A stretch of DNA of 64,000 nucleotides. Origin: an uncultured Lachnospiraceae bacterium. Lineage in GTDB: Bacteria > Bacillota > Clostridia > Lachnospirales > Lachnospiraceae. Below are positions 8,610 through 17,675 of this stretch, in pieces. Under the pieces are notes generated by a model. That model searched no databases. It worked only from the letters and a program-made list of their open reading frames with translations, and was not told where the DNA came from. A program made the position numbers and the translations under genes. The stretch is taken from NCBI GenBank assembly GCA_910585965.1, contig CAJUHH010000014.1:39773-103772 (forward strand), read 5' to 3'. Each line of letters begins with the position of its first letter. Positions within the stretch are counted from its first letter, which is position 1.

Positions 8610-10292
8610 ATGATAGTTGGTATTGACCTTGGGACCACCAATAGTTTAGTGGCATATTATTCGGAAGAGGGACCCAGAATCATTCCCAACCGGCTTGGGA
8701 AGAATTTGACTCCTTCGGTCGTCAGCGTGGACGAGGAGGGAAATGTATATGTGGGGGAAACCGCTTTGGAAAGGATGAGCTTGTATCCTGACAGCGTGGC
8801 ACTCGCCTTTAAAAGAAGCATGGGCAGCGGACGGGAATATACGTTGAGCGGGAAGAAATATAAGCCGGAGGAATTGTCGGGCATTGTCCTGCGGGCGTTA
8901 AAGGAAGATGCGGAGACTTATCTGGGGGAAGAAGTGACCGAAGCGGTCATCAGCGTTCCTGCCTATTTTGACGACCAGAGGCGCAAGGCGACGAAGCGGG
9001 CCGGTGAACTGGCCGGGCTGAAAGTGGAACGGATGATTTCGGAGCCTACGGCGGCGGCCATCGCCTATGGCCTTTATGAGAAAAAGGAAGATACCAGGTT
9101 TCTTGTTTTTGATTTGGGTGGGGGAACTTTCGACGTATCCATCCTGGAACTCTTTCATAATATCCTGGAGGTCAGGGCGGTAGCCGGGGACAATTATCTG
9201 GGAGGGGAAGATTTTACCAGGGTTCTGGAAAAACTATGTATGAATAAAATGGGAGTGACAGCGGATGTTTTGTCGGCCAAGGACGAAGTGCGTTTATACC
9301 GACATGCGGAAGCGGCTAAGAGGGAAATCAACGATAAGGAAGAAGTCACGGTGGAATGTCTGCTGCAGGAAGAAATGAAGAGCGCGAAGGTGACGGCGAA
9401 GGAGTTCGAAACAGCCTGCGGGGATCTGCTGCAGAAGATCCGGCAGCCGGTGAAACGGAGCCTGTCCGATGCAGGGCTGTCCCTTTCGGACATCGATGAG
9501 GTAGTATTGATCGGAGGGGCGACCAGGCTGCAGATTTTCAGGGATTTCTTTATCCGCCTTTTCCGCAAGTTCCCGGATACGAGCATTCATCCCGACGAGG
9601 CGGTGGCTCTGGGGGCTGCCATACAAGCGGCGATGAAAGAGCGCCGGGAAGAAGTGAGGGAAATGATACTGACGGACGTATGCTCTTTTACGCTTGGAAC
9701 CGAAGTGGTGATGGAATATGGGGACGGCGTGGTGGAAAACGGGCATTACAGTCCGATTATCGAGCGGAACACGGTGATACCGACTAGCAAGACCAACCGC
9801 TTTTATACGGCCAGGGATAATCAGGATAAAGTGTGCATCCGTATCCTGCAGGGAGAAAGCCGGTTTGCCAGGAATAATCTGTATCTGGGAGAGCTGGAGA
9901 TCGATGTGCCGAAAGCGAAAAAGGGAGAAGAGGCCGTTGACGTAACCTATACTTATGATATTAACTCCCTGCTGGAAGTGGAAGTAAAGGTGATTTCTAC
10001 GGGAGAAAAGAAAAAGCTGGTCATCAAAGGCGAACAGAATACGATGACGGAAGAAGAAATTGCCCGGAGAATGGAGGAGCTGTCCTATCTGAAAGTGCAG
10101 CTGCGCGACCAGGAGGAAAACAGGCTGGCGCTTTTGAAAGCGGAACGGATGTATGAGGAATCCCTGGGTGACAGGCGCAATGAGCTGGAATACGGCATCC
10201 GAAAGTTTGAGGAAGCCCTGCGCAAAGGAGAACGCGCCGAGGCGGATGAGGCCAGAAAAGAATTATATAAAATCATGGAAGATGATTCATAA
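8610..10292 (+). CDS. Hsp70-family chaperone (HscC-like, 560 aa)
   Basis: The actin-like ATPase domain is complete: GIDLGTTNSLVAYY at the N-terminus, ISVPAYFDDQRRKATKRAGE, SEPTAAAIAYGLYE, VFDLGGGTFDVSILEL, and VVLIGGATRLQIFRDFF with the adenosine motif. A substrate-binding domain follows from about residue 380, and the C-terminal lid (about 480-560) is helical and shorter than in DnaK. The length (about 560 against about 610-640 for DnaK) and the unusual J-like partner upstream fit the HscC/stand-alone Hsp70 group, not the housekeeping DnaK. No heat-shock regulatory site is visible. AGGAG stands six bases before the ATG. Confidence 0.9.
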   Translation: MIVGIDLGTTNSLVAYYSEEGPRIIPNRLGKNLTPSVVSVDEEGNVYVGETALERMSLYPDSVALAFKRSMGSGREYTLSGKKYKPEELSGIVLRALKEDAETYLGEEVTEAVISVPAYFDDQRRKATKRAGELAGLKVERMISEPTAAAIAYGLYEKKEDTRFLVFDLGGGTFDVSILELFHNILEVRAVAGDNYLGGEDFTRVLEKLCMNKMGVTADVLSAKDEVRLYRHAEAAKREINDKEEVTVECLLQEEMKSAKVTAKEFETACGDLLQKIRQPVKRSLSDAGLSLSDIDEVVLIGGATRLQIFRDFFIRLFRKFPDTSIHPDEAVALGAAIQAAMKERREEVREMILTDVCSFTLGTEVVMEYGDGVVENGHYSPIIERNTVIPTSKTNRFYTARDNQDKVCIRILQGESRFARNNLYLGELEIDVPKAKKGEEAVDVTYTYDINSLLEVEVKVISTGEKKKLVIKGEQNTMTEEEIARRMEELSYLKVQLRDQEENRLALLKAERMYEESLGDRRNELEYGIRKFEEALRKGERAEADEARKELYKIMEDDS

Positions 10293-10350
10293 AAAATGAT
10301 ATCATGAATAATAAAACAGAGCGTATGCTTTACGATGAAGGAGGAAAGAA

Positions 10351-11685
10351 ATGGGCAATCGATTGGTGTGGCAGGACAGATATAATATAGGCGTAAGCTT
10401 TATTGATGAAGAACATAAAAAGCTTTTCAGCATTTTAAACCGGTTATTTGAACATAAGAAGAACGAGGAGAAAAGCCGGTGGGTCTGCGAGGAAGGCATC
10501 AAATACTTTAAAGGCCATGCGATGAAGCATTTTGCGGAGGAAGAAGCTTATATGGCCCATATTCATTATATGGGATTTGATGTACACAGGCGGCTGCACG
10601 ATGATTTCCGAAAAAAAACGCTGACGGCCCTGGAAAGGGAACTGGAGCAGAGCAACTATTCCGAGGATGCTGTCAATCATTTCCTGGGTGTCTGCGCCGG
10701 CTGGCTGGTGGGGCATACACTGACGGAAGACCGGGCGATTACGGGAAAAACAATGAGCAAATGGGGGGAGCTTCTGCCGGAAGAGGAACAGACGGCCATG
10801 GGGCAGACCATTATCCAGCTGCTTCATGATATGTTTATGCTGGATGCCAAGGTAGTCAGCGAGTGCTACGGCGGGGAGAAGTTCGGGACAGGTATTTATT
10901 ATCGGTTGGTTTACAGCACAAAACATGGAAAAAAGTGGGAAATTTTGCTGGTTTTTGAGCAAAAACTAATTGTAAATACAGTGGGGCATATGATGGATTC
11001 CGATACCGATACGGTCAATGTGATGTTAATGAACGCGGTACGCCATATGGCCCAGCAGTTTGTAAATCGTGTCAGCGAGCGTTTTCCCTCGGCAGATATG
11101 TATGAAATAAAAGAAGAAAATCTGTTGTCTTATGAACAGTTTGAGAGAAAATTCCAGGATCAGACACCCCAGTTCAGCCTGTTGTTTGATACTGGCGCCG
11201 GATATTTTGCGTATTGCGTGATCGCCCCCCATTTGCTCCAAGACGGCAACGGGGTTTCCATCAAGGCGGATAATGCGATGACTGAGATTAAAAAATATCT
11301 GGATAAGAATAAAAAATCCACAAAAAAGAAAATACTGATAGTAGACGATTCGGATGTTATGCTGCATGCAATGAAAGGGCTGCTGGAAAAAGATTACGAA
11401 GTGGCGCTGGCGAAATCCGGGTTATCTGCGATTCGGTCTATTACCCTGGACAGACCCGATCTGGTTCTGCTGGATTATGAAATGCCGGTCTGCAACGGAA
11501 GCCAGGTGCTGGAAATGATCCGTGCGGAGGAAGACTTTGCGGATATTCCCGTGGTATTCCTGACTGGAAGGGGAGATAAAGAGAGCGTGAAGAAGGTGAT
11601 CGCGCTAAAGCCCCAGGGCTATCTGGTAAAGAATATGGCACCCGGGGATATTAAAAAAAGCATCGACCAGTTTATGAAGGATTAA
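10351..11685 (+). CDS. Bacteriohemerythrin - CheX/CheC-like - receiver fusion (444 aa)
   Basis: Residues 1-135 form a bacteriohemerythrin domain with the di-iron ligand pattern: IDEEHKKLF, then KGHAMKHFAEEEAYM, then HRRLHDDF and HTLTEDRAI. This domain binds oxygen or related ligands. Residues about 170-310 have no certain assignment but resemble CheX/CheC-like domains. Residues about 325-444 are a response-regulator receiver: KILIVDDSDVMLHAMKG with the acidic pair, VLLDYEMP with the phosphorylated Asp, and VFLTGRGDKESVKKV. There is no DNA-binding output, so it likely signals by protein contact, perhaps oxygen or redox sensing tied to chemotaxis. AAGGAGGAAAG precedes the start. It ends four bases before the transporter gene. 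Confidence 0.85.
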   Translation: MGNRLVWQDRYNIGVSFIDEEHKKLFSILNRLFEHKKNEEKSRWVCEEGIKYFKGHAMKHFAEEEAYMAHIHYMGFDVHRRLHDDFRKKTLTALERELEQSNYSEDAVNHFLGVCAGWLVGHTLTEDRAITGKTMSKWGELLPEEEQTAMGQTIIQLLHDMFMLDAKVVSECYGGEKFGTGIYYRLVYSTKHGKKWEILLVFEQKLIVNTVGHMMDSDTDTVNVMLMNAVRHMAQQFVNRVSERFPSADMYEIKEENLLSYEQFERKFQDQTPQFSLLFDTGAGYFAYCVIAPHLLQDGNGVSIKADNAMTEIKKYLDKNKKSTKKKILIVDDSDVMLHAMKGLLEKDYEVALAKSGLSAIRSITLDRPDLVLLDYEMPVCNGSQVLEMIRAEEDFADIPVVFLTGRGDKESVKKVIALKPQGYLVKNMAPGDIKKSIDQFMKD

Positions 11686-11689
11686 AGAA

Positions 11690-12325
11690 ATGCAGCTGAT
11701 ACAAATATTATGGGACAGGAGGGATTTTTTCCTGACCTGTCTGCTGGAGCATATTCGAATATCGCTGACGGCGGTCGTCTGCGCCGGGGCGCTGGGGATA
11801 GTGACCGGGGTTTTTATCAGCAGACATAAAAAGGCGGCCGGGATTGCGCTGGGAGTGATCAATGTGATTTATACAGTGCCGTCCATTTCCCTTTTGGGGT
11901 TTTTGATTCCCTTTACCGGGATCGGGGACAAGACGGCGGTGATCGCTCTTACCGTTTACGGGCTGCTTCCCATCGTCAGAAATACGTATACGGGCCTGGT
12001 CAATGTGGATGCCGGCATTCTGGAAGTGGCGGAAGGGCTCGGAGCGGATGGAAAGCAGGTTTTGTTCGGCATTCGGTTTCCGCTGGCGCTTCCGGTCATT
12101 ATAAGCGGGTTCCGCAACATGGTAGTCATGATTATCGCCATGGGGGGCATTGCCTCCTTCATAGGAGCGGGCGGCCTCGGAGCCGCTATTTACAGAGGAA
12201 TTACCACTTACAACATGACGCTGACGGCGGCGGGTTCCTTGCTGATCGCGCTGCTCGCCCTTCTGAGCGACTGGCTGCTTTCCAGGGTCGAAAAGGCGGT
12301 AAACAGGAGGTACGGCATTGGATAA
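11690..12325 (+). CDS. Osmoprotectant-type ABC transporter permease (OpuCB/ProW-like)
   Basis: This 211-residue protein has about five to six membrane segments and the binding-protein-dependent permease (EAA) loop: VAEGLGADGKQVLFGIRFPLALP. The family imports glycine betaine, choline or carnitine with an ATPase and a binding protein, which are encoded next. An early TVPSISLLGFLIPFTGIG stretch is typical of OpuCB/OpuCD/YehW permeases. The ATG at 11690 follows AAGGA. It overlaps the next gene by eight bases, so translation is probably coupled. Confidence 0.9.
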   Translation: MQLIQILWDRRDFFLTCLLEHIRISLTAVVCAGALGIVTGVFISRHKKAAGIALGVINVIYTVPSISLLGFLIPFTGIGDKTAVIALTVYGLLPIVRNTYTGLVNVDAGILEVAEGLGADGKQVLFGIRFPLALPVIISGFRNMVVMIIAMGGIASFIGAGGLGAAIYRGITTYNMTLTAAGSLLIALLALLSDWLLSRVEKAVNRRYGIG

Positions 12326-13043
12326 GGCGATTGAAATACGGGATTGTTCGGCGGCTTATGGAGAAAATAAGGTGCTGGACCGCGTATCCCTTATGGTAGA
12401 AAAGGGGGAATTTGTCGTTATTATAGGCCCTTCCGGCTGCGGAAAGACGACGCTGTTAAAGATGATGAACGGCTTAGTGATTCCGATGGAGGGAGAAGTG
12501 GCGGTGAATGGGGAGCGGCTGGAAGAATGCAGTTTATCGGCCATGCGAAGACATATCGGCTATGCGGTGCAAGGGGCAGGCCTGTTCCCCCATATGACGG
12601 TGGAAGAAAACATTTGTTATGTGCCGGGGCTGGAAAACAAACTGCCGCAGGAAGAAAAGAGGATGCTGGCGGAGAAGATGCTGGAATTGGTCCAGCTCCC
12701 TAAGGAATTGAGGAAACGGTTTCCAAGACAGCTGTCCGGGGGCCAGAAGCAGAGGGTGGGAATCGCAAGAGCTTTGGCGGCGGCCCCGGACATACTGCTG
12801 ATGGACGAGCCTTTCGGCGCGGTGGATGAAATTACGCGGAAAGGACTACAGGAAGAACTGTTGGCCTTACAGCGAAAAACGGGGATCACGGTTGTATTCA
12901 TTACCCATGATATCGGAGAAGCCTTTCATCTGGGAAGCCGAGTTTTCATTATGAAGGATGGAAAAATCTGGCAGGAGGGAAAGCCGGAGGAGCTGCAAAG
13001 GGCTCCCAAGGATGAATTTGTCAGAAGGCTGATCGGCAGATAG
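12318..13043 (+). CDS. Osmoprotectant-type ABC transporter ATPase (OpuCA-like, lacks CBS domains)
   Basis: The start is TTG at 12318, seven bases after AGGAGG. The protein has a full ABC ATPase core: Walker A GPSGCGKTTLLKMMNG, Q-loop in HIGYAVQGAGLFPHM, signature LSGGQKQRVGIARAL, Walker B DILLMDEPFGAVDE and the switch His in VVFITHDIGEAF. OpuCA proteins usually have two CBS domains at the C-terminus that sense ionic strength. At 241 residues this one ends after the ATPase core, so osmotic gating must come from elsewhere or be absent. It sits between its permease and binding protein. Confidence 0.92.
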   Translation: MDKAIEIRDCSAAYGENKVLDRVSLMVEKGEFVVIIGPSGCGKTTLLKMMNGLVIPMEGEVAVNGERLEECSLSAMRRHIGYAVQGAGLFPHMTVEENICYVPGLENKLPQEEKRMLAEKMLELVQLPKELRKRFPRQLSGGQKQRVGIARALAAAPDILLMDEPFGAVDEITRKGLQEELLALQRKTGITVVFITHDIGEAFHLGSRVFIMKDGKIWQEGKPEELQRAPKDEFVRRLIGR

Positions 13044-13101
13044 AAATGTGAAACTTCACACAGGGATTGTGGAAGATTGGAAAGAGGAAGGACGAAAAAG
13101 G

Positions 13102-14025
13102 ATGAAAATACTTTTCAGCAAAACAAAAAGCAAAAACATAAAAAAAGGAATCTTATGCCTGTTCGCAACGGCGCTTCTTCTGGGCATATGCGGCTGCGGG
13201 AAAAAAGAAGCGATAAAAATCGCCTCCAAGCCCATGACGGAGCAGTATATCCTGACGGAGATTATCGCGCAGATGATCGAAGCGGAAACGGATTACGAGG
13301 TGGAAATCACGAAGGGAGTCGGCGGCGGCACTACGAATATCCATCCGGCGCTTGTCAAAGGAGAGTTCGACCTTTACCCGGAGTATACGAGAACTGCCTG
13401 GCTGAATGTGCTGAAAAAGGAAGAAATGGAAAAGGACGATGACAAGCTGTATGAACAGCTGCTGAAGGAATATGATGAAATGGGTCTGACCTGGACCGGG
13501 CTGTACGGATTTTCCAATACTTACGGGCTGGCGGTCAGACAGGAAACGGCGGAAAAGTACGGCCTGTCCACGTATTCGGATCTGGCGGCGGCTTCGGGGG
13601 AACTCATTTTCGGGGGAAATCCTGATTATATCGAGCTGGAGACAGGATATCCCAGGCTTTGCAGTGCATATGGCATGGCATTTAAGGACACGAACCAGAT
13701 GGAGATCGCTTTAAAATACGAGGCATTGAAAAACGGCGAAGTGGATGTGGTCAATGCTTTTACGACAGATGCGCAGCTGGCGGCCAACCAGCTTGTGCTT
13801 CTGACGGATGACCAAGTCTTTTTTGAAACCTTTGACGCGGGCACGGTGGTCAGGAAGGACGCGCTGAAGGATTATCCTGAACTGAAGGGGATATTGGAAA
13901 AACTGAATGGAATGATCTCGGCAGAGGAGATGCAGCAAATGAACTATAAAGTGGAAGTGGAGGGGAAAGAAGATAAAGAGGTGGCCAGGGAGTTCCTGGA
14001 AGAGAAAGGGCTGCTGGGCAATTAG
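13102..14025 (+). CDS. Osmoprotectant ABC transporter substrate-binding lipoprotein (OpuCC/OpuAC type)
   Basis: I take the ATG at 13102 because a basic stretch and a hydrophobic segment ending in the lipobox L-G-I-C-G-C follow it directly; an upstream in-frame ATG at 13048 would add 18 hydrophilic residues before the signal. The mature domain is OpuAC-like: IKIASKPMTEQYILTEIIAQM, GVGGGTTNIHPALVKGEFDLY, and EYTRTAWLNVL, the segment that in the family forms part of the quaternary-amine pocket. It is the third gene of the transporter operon. A strong terminator begins 11 bases after its stop. Confidence 0.9.
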   Translation: MKILFSKTKSKNIKKGILCLFATALLLGICGCGKKEAIKIASKPMTEQYILTEIIAQMIEAETDYEVEITKGVGGGTTNIHPALVKGEFDLYPEYTRTAWLNVLKKEEMEKDDDKLYEQLLKEYDEMGLTWTGLYGFSNTYGLAVRQETAEKYGLSTYSDLAAASGELIFGGNPDYIELETGYPRLCSAYGMAFKDTNQMEIALKYEALKNGEVDVVNAFTTDAQLAANQLVLLTDDQVFFETFDAGTVVRKDALKDYPELKGILEKLNGMISAEEMQQMNYKVEVEGKEDKEVAREFLEEKGLLGN

Positions 14026-14035
14026 AAAAAGAAAC

Positions 14036-14092
14036 ATGGAATCGGTGTTGGGGAACATAGGAAAAAGTTCCCGGATGCCGGTTCCATTTTTT
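14036..14092 (+). terminator. Rho-independent terminator after the ABC transporter operon
   Basis: ATGGAATCGGTG... pairs with the complementary arm ...CGGTTCCAT at 14067-14087, with some G-U pairs, followed by six T residues at 14087-14092. It closes the 11690-14025 operon. Confidence 0.85.
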
Positions 14093-14137
14093 GTGCTTTC
14101 GGGCAAAAGAATAAAATACAAAATTGACGTATTTTTA

Positions 14138-14149
14138 GCCAAAATTGGC
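14138..14149. promoter_or_regulatory. Perfect 12-bp palindrome upstream of the LytTR regulator
   Basis: GCCAAAATTGGC is a perfect palindrome 65 bases before the regulator start, between a TTGACG word (14124-14129) and a TACAAT-like box near 14174. It may be an operator. LytTR proteins usually bind paired direct repeats, so a different regulator could use it. Confidence 0.3.
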
Positions 14150-14214
14150 AAGGGAAAAAGAAAATATATGTGATACAATGAAAAAAGACTGAGAGGGCAG
14201 AAGGAAGGGTGTTT

Positions 14215-14913
14215 ATGAGAATAGCAGTCTGTGACGATTGTATGGAAGATGCTTTGCTGCTGAAAGGCTTTTTAGGAGGACATGAGGCAAGAGTATATTC
14301 CGATACGGATCGTCTTCTTGCAGACATAGAAAATAAAAAGATTCGATATGACTTGTATCTGCTGGATATTTATATGGAAGGCCCGGTAAACGGGATTGAG
14401 CTTGCAAAGAAAATATATGCGCAACAGGAAGAGGCAGTCATTTGCTTTATCTCCACAAGCAATGATTTTTACAGGGAAGCCTATGATCTTTATGCGATCC
14501 AGTATTTGTTAAAGCCTGTGCGGGAGGAAGCGGTGAAACGGCTTCTTGACAAAGTATCCAGGAGCCATGCCAGGAACAGGGAAAGGAAGCTGACTTTTCA
14601 GTCCCGGGGACAGACGGGAAGCATTTCTTATGGAAAAATATTGTATATCAGCAGCAGGGAGCATACGCTTTCTATTTCTTGTACGGACGGGACGGTGCAG
14701 GAATGCAAGGGGAGGCTCAACGAATTGGCGATGCAGATAGACGGGGATGTATTTATGCGCTGCCATCAAAGCTTTCTCGTCAACATGTACCATGTGGACA
14801 GCATGAGCGGCTCCGACCTGATCGTTGCCGGACAGCGGATACCGGTGTCCAGGCGGTATTATGCCGAAGTGAAAAGGAGATACCAGGAAATATTGTTTGA
14901 GGAGGTGGACTGA
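14215..14913 (+). CDS. LytTR-family response regulator (AgrA-like)
   Basis: The ATG at 14215 is chosen because GGAAGGG lies five bases upstream; a GTG six bases earlier is less well placed. The N-terminal receiver has RIAVCDDCMED, the phosphoacceptor Asp in YDLYLLDIYME and the conserved Lys in LLKPVREE. From about residue 130 comes a LytTR DNA-binding domain: LYISSREHTLSISC, FMRCHQSFLVNMYHV and a final RIPVSRRYYAEVKRRY. It is followed by two GHKL histidine kinases, its likely phosphate donors. Such systems control peptide signalling, bacteriocins or surface genes; no signal-peptide gene is visible beside it. Confidence 0.92.
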   Translation: MRIAVCDDCMEDALLLKGFLGGHEARVYSDTDRLLADIENKKIRYDLYLLDIYMEGPVNGIELAKKIYAQQEEAVICFISTSNDFYREAYDLYAIQYLLKPVREEAVKRLLDKVSRSHARNRERKLTFQSRGQTGSISYGKILYISSREHTLSISCTDGTVQECKGRLNELAMQIDGDVFMRCHQSFLVNMYHVDSMSGSDLIVAGQRIPVSRRYYAEVKRRYQEILFEEVD

Positions 14914-14917
14914 TCAG

Positions 14918-16216
14918 ATGACAATGTTTAGAGATTTATCCGTGCTGTGGTCTCTGTTTCATATACTCATCTTATTTATGACCTTATATCGTTCCCGCTA
15001 TTCCCAGAAGAAAACGTTTCTTCTCACGGGCATCGTTATGGGGATGCTGATCTTTTTGAATGTGGGAGGGCTGGCGCTTTATGGAACGGAGGTTATGGGA
15101 AAGGTTTACATATTGACCTGCACCATCCCGAGCCTTCTGTTTTTCTGGTTCATTTCCAAAGACCGAAACGGAAGATTCTTTTTTACGTTCTGCACGGTGG
15201 ATACCGTTGCCCTGTGGATCATAACAGTGACCAATATAGCTGATTTTTATTTTGGAGGAGAACGGTATATCTTGATGCTGGCCGGCAGGCTGGTATTGTT
15301 CCCATTGGTGGAATGGGTGGCGATCCGTTATATCAGAAAAGCCTATATAGAGCTTCAGGAATCGGTGCCGAATGGATGGGGCATATTCGCGTGCATGACG
15401 GCCTTCTACTATGTCTTGCTTGCCATCATGGGGAATTTTCCTGTGATTATTACTGCAAGGCCGCAGGAACTTCCGGCTTTTCTTCTGATACTCGTATTAA
15501 TGCCTATGACTTATGCCACGATCTTTACGTCTCTTTACAGGCAGCTTCTGCTCTATCGGAAACAGCAGGCCGAGCGCGTTCTGCAGGAACAGAAGAATAC
15601 GCTGGAGGCGCAGCTTTCCAGCCAGCAGCAGATACGGAAAATGAAGCATGATATGAAGGGGTATATCGCCACGCTGTCAGGGCTGCTTGCTTCTGAAAAA
15701 ATAAAAGAAGCGCAGGAATATCTGAAAGGCGTGGAACTGGAAGCAGGAGTCCTATTGGGACAGTTTTGTACCAATCCGTATTTGAATGCAGTGCTTGTCC
15801 ATTATTCCCAAAAATTTCAGGAATTGGATGCGGACTGTAGGGTGGATATACAGGTCGGGGAAGAAGAACTGCCATATATGGAATTGTGCCAGATCCTGTC
15901 AAACGGCTTGGAAAATGCCTGCGATGCGGCCAGAGAGCTTGCGGAGGAGGAGAGGGAAGTATCCGTGCAAATGAAATACAGCAAGGATTATCTTCTGATA
16001 CGGATCAGGAACCGGTGCGGGGACAGCCTGCATGTGGAGAAAGGGGCGATGCCCGTTACGAAAAAGAAAGGGCACGACCATGGTTTCGGGCTTATGACGG
16101 TGCAGGAGGCGGCGGAGCGGCTTGACGGGGAGATGTTCTGCTATACGGAGAACGGGAATTTCGTGCTGGATGTCATGCTGCCGCGTCATTCCTTTCGGAA
16201 GGGGTTGGCAACATAA
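14918..16216 (+). CDS. GHKL sensor histidine kinase 1 (AgrC-like)
   Basis: The ATG at 14918 overlies the end of the regulator gene region and follows GAGGAGG by 12 bases; an ATG at 14924 is a possible alternative. Residues about 1-210 contain six hydrophobic segments, a membrane sensor. A coiled stretch (RKQQAERVLQEQKNTLEAQL) leads to the H box KMKHDMKGYIATLSGLL, the N box ILSNGLENACDAARELAEEE and the G box HGFGLMTVQEAAERL, the classic order for type-10 (AgrC) kinases. It should autophosphorylate and pass phosphate to the LytTR regulator just upstream. Confidence 0.9.
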   Translation: MTMFRDLSVLWSLFHILILFMTLYRSRYSQKKTFLLTGIVMGMLIFLNVGGLALYGTEVMGKVYILTCTIPSLLFFWFISKDRNGRFFFTFCTVDTVALWIITVTNIADFYFGGERYILMLAGRLVLFPLVEWVAIRYIRKAYIELQESVPNGWGIFACMTAFYYVLLAIMGNFPVIITARPQELPAFLLILVLMPMTYATIFTSLYRQLLLYRKQQAERVLQEQKNTLEAQLSSQQQIRKMKHDMKGYIATLSGLLASEKIKEAQEYLKGVELEAGVLLGQFCTNPYLNAVLVHYSQKFQELDADCRVDIQVGEEELPYMELCQILSNGLENACDAARELAEEEREVSVQMKYSKDYLLIRIRNRCGDSLHVEKGAMPVTKKKGHDHGFGLMTVQEAAERLDGEMFCYTENGNFVLDVMLPRHSFRKGLAT

Positions 16217-16233
16217 GGAATGGAGGAAAAATA

Positions 16234-17535
16234 ATGCTGGGAGGGTCTTTTGGGGTCGCCTTTTTTCGGAACGCGATCGCGGCCGGATTGTTCATGACGG
16301 TATTTCTGCTGTTGGATCGTCCGAAATTTCCCATGAAAAAAACACAAATATATTATGCGGCTTATGGATGTCTGACTGTGTTTTTCTTCAGCATCTGGTA
16401 TATGCTGGACAGGGAAAGCTTCGCCCGCTTTTCTGGAATATCTGTGTTTCCGGTGATAGGAAGCTTTTGCATTTGGATGAGCAGGGAAAGGACATATTTG
16501 TCGTTGTATAAGATTGCGCTTGGTTTTTATTTGCTTGCGGTCACGACAGTCTGCGGGGTCGATGTGTCGCGCTTGTGTTTTGGGGGGAATATTTGGGCGG
16601 ATATTATAGTCAGGATCGTAACGAGTCTGGTCATCCTCCTTGTGATATTTGGGAAGGTACGGCAAAATTTTCTGGATGGCGCGGATATACTGGAAGAGGA
16701 AATGAATATATTCAGCATTGCCGCGCTGTTTGTGTCCATTGTGATCGTTGCGTTTATCGCCTTGTGGCCTGGGGACCGCACGCTCTCCGCCGTCAGGATC
16801 ATGCGGATACTGGTTTTATTTATCATGGCAGGGCTGATTCAGTATATGATGTTCCGCATGTATCTGCATCTGGGCAGGGAACACAGATATCAGGTAGAGA
16901 AGGAACTGCTGGAAATGAACGAAGAACTTTTATACCACCAGCTGAAGCAAATGAGGGAGTCGGGAAAGGAAGCGGTGCGGATACGCCACGATATCCGCCA
17001 TCACTGCCTCTTGATCGAAGAATATATTAAGAACGGGGAAAACGAAAAGCTTCTTGCTTATGTCAAACAGTATGAGGAAGATGTGGAAAGCGGCAGGGCG
17101 GAGCGCATTTGCGCCAATGAGACGATTAACAGTATTTTGACTGTCTATGGACGGTATGCGGAAAAAGAAAAGATCAGGATAACGATGGATGTGAAAGCTG
17201 CGGAAGAAATCGCGGTGCGGAATATCGATATGGTCGCTGTTCTGGCGAATGTGGTGGAAAATGCCATCCATGGATGCCTCCGCTCGGAGAAAATGGAAAA
17301 GGAGATCGGGCTGTCCATCGTCCAGAGGGGGAGCCAGATCATCATCCGATGCAAAAATACATGCGCGCCGGATGTGGAATTCCATGACGGGGTTCCCGTA
17401 TCCTCATCGGGCAGGGGCGTGGGTGTATCCAGCATTAAGAAAGTCGTGTCTGATTATCATGGGGAAACGGATTTTTCCATGGAGGACGGCATGTTTGATG
17501 TGAGGATACTGATGCAGGTTCCGTCAGGGGTGTGA
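16234..17535 (+). CDS. GHKL sensor histidine kinase 2
   Basis: A GGAGGAAAAATA site precedes the ATG at 16234. There are about six N-terminal membrane segments, a linker coil, an H box in VRIRHDIRHHCLLIEEYI, an N box VLANVVENAIHGCLRSEK and a G box SGRGVGVSSIKKVVSDYHGE. The architecture is the same as kinase 1 but the sequences are clearly different, so this is not a recent duplication. One regulator with two kinases in tandem suggests two inputs meeting on one output. Its stop is followed by a 326-base gene-free stretch holding a weak terminator. Confidence 0.9.
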   Translation: MLGGSFGVAFFRNAIAAGLFMTVFLLLDRPKFPMKKTQIYYAAYGCLTVFFFSIWYMLDRESFARFSGISVFPVIGSFCIWMSRERTYLSLYKIALGFYLLAVTTVCGVDVSRLCFGGNIWADIIVRIVTSLVILLVIFGKVRQNFLDGADILEEEMNIFSIAALFVSIVIVAFIALWPGDRTLSAVRIMRILVLFIMAGLIQYMMFRMYLHLGREHRYQVEKELLEMNEELLYHQLKQMRESGKEAVRIRHDIRHHCLLIEEYIKNGENEKLLAYVKQYEEDVESGRAERICANETINSILTVYGRYAEKEKIRITMDVKAAEEIAVRNIDMVAVLANVVENAIHGCLRSEKMEKEIGLSIVQRGSQIIIRCKNTCAPDVEFHDGVPVSSSGRGVGVSSIKKVVSDYHGETDFSMEDGMFDVRILMQVPSGV

Positions 17536-17631
17536 TGGGGCGTTATGGATATTCCCTTTTTCTTTATAAGCCATATTTTAAAGGTATACGGCAGTTTTGC
17601 CAAGAGTAGAAATTTTATATAGAAACAGCGT

Positions 17632-17675
17632 AAGGGCAGTTATGAACTTGTAATGGGTTTGCAGCTGCTCTTTTT
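17632..17675 (+). terminator. Probable terminator after the two-kinase operon
   Basis: AAGGGCAG (17632-17639) can pair with CTGCTCTT (17665-17672), with one G-U pair, and ends in a run of T residues. The loop is long, so confidence is moderate. The rest of 17536-17861 is A/T-rich spacer with no gene. Confidence 0.45.
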
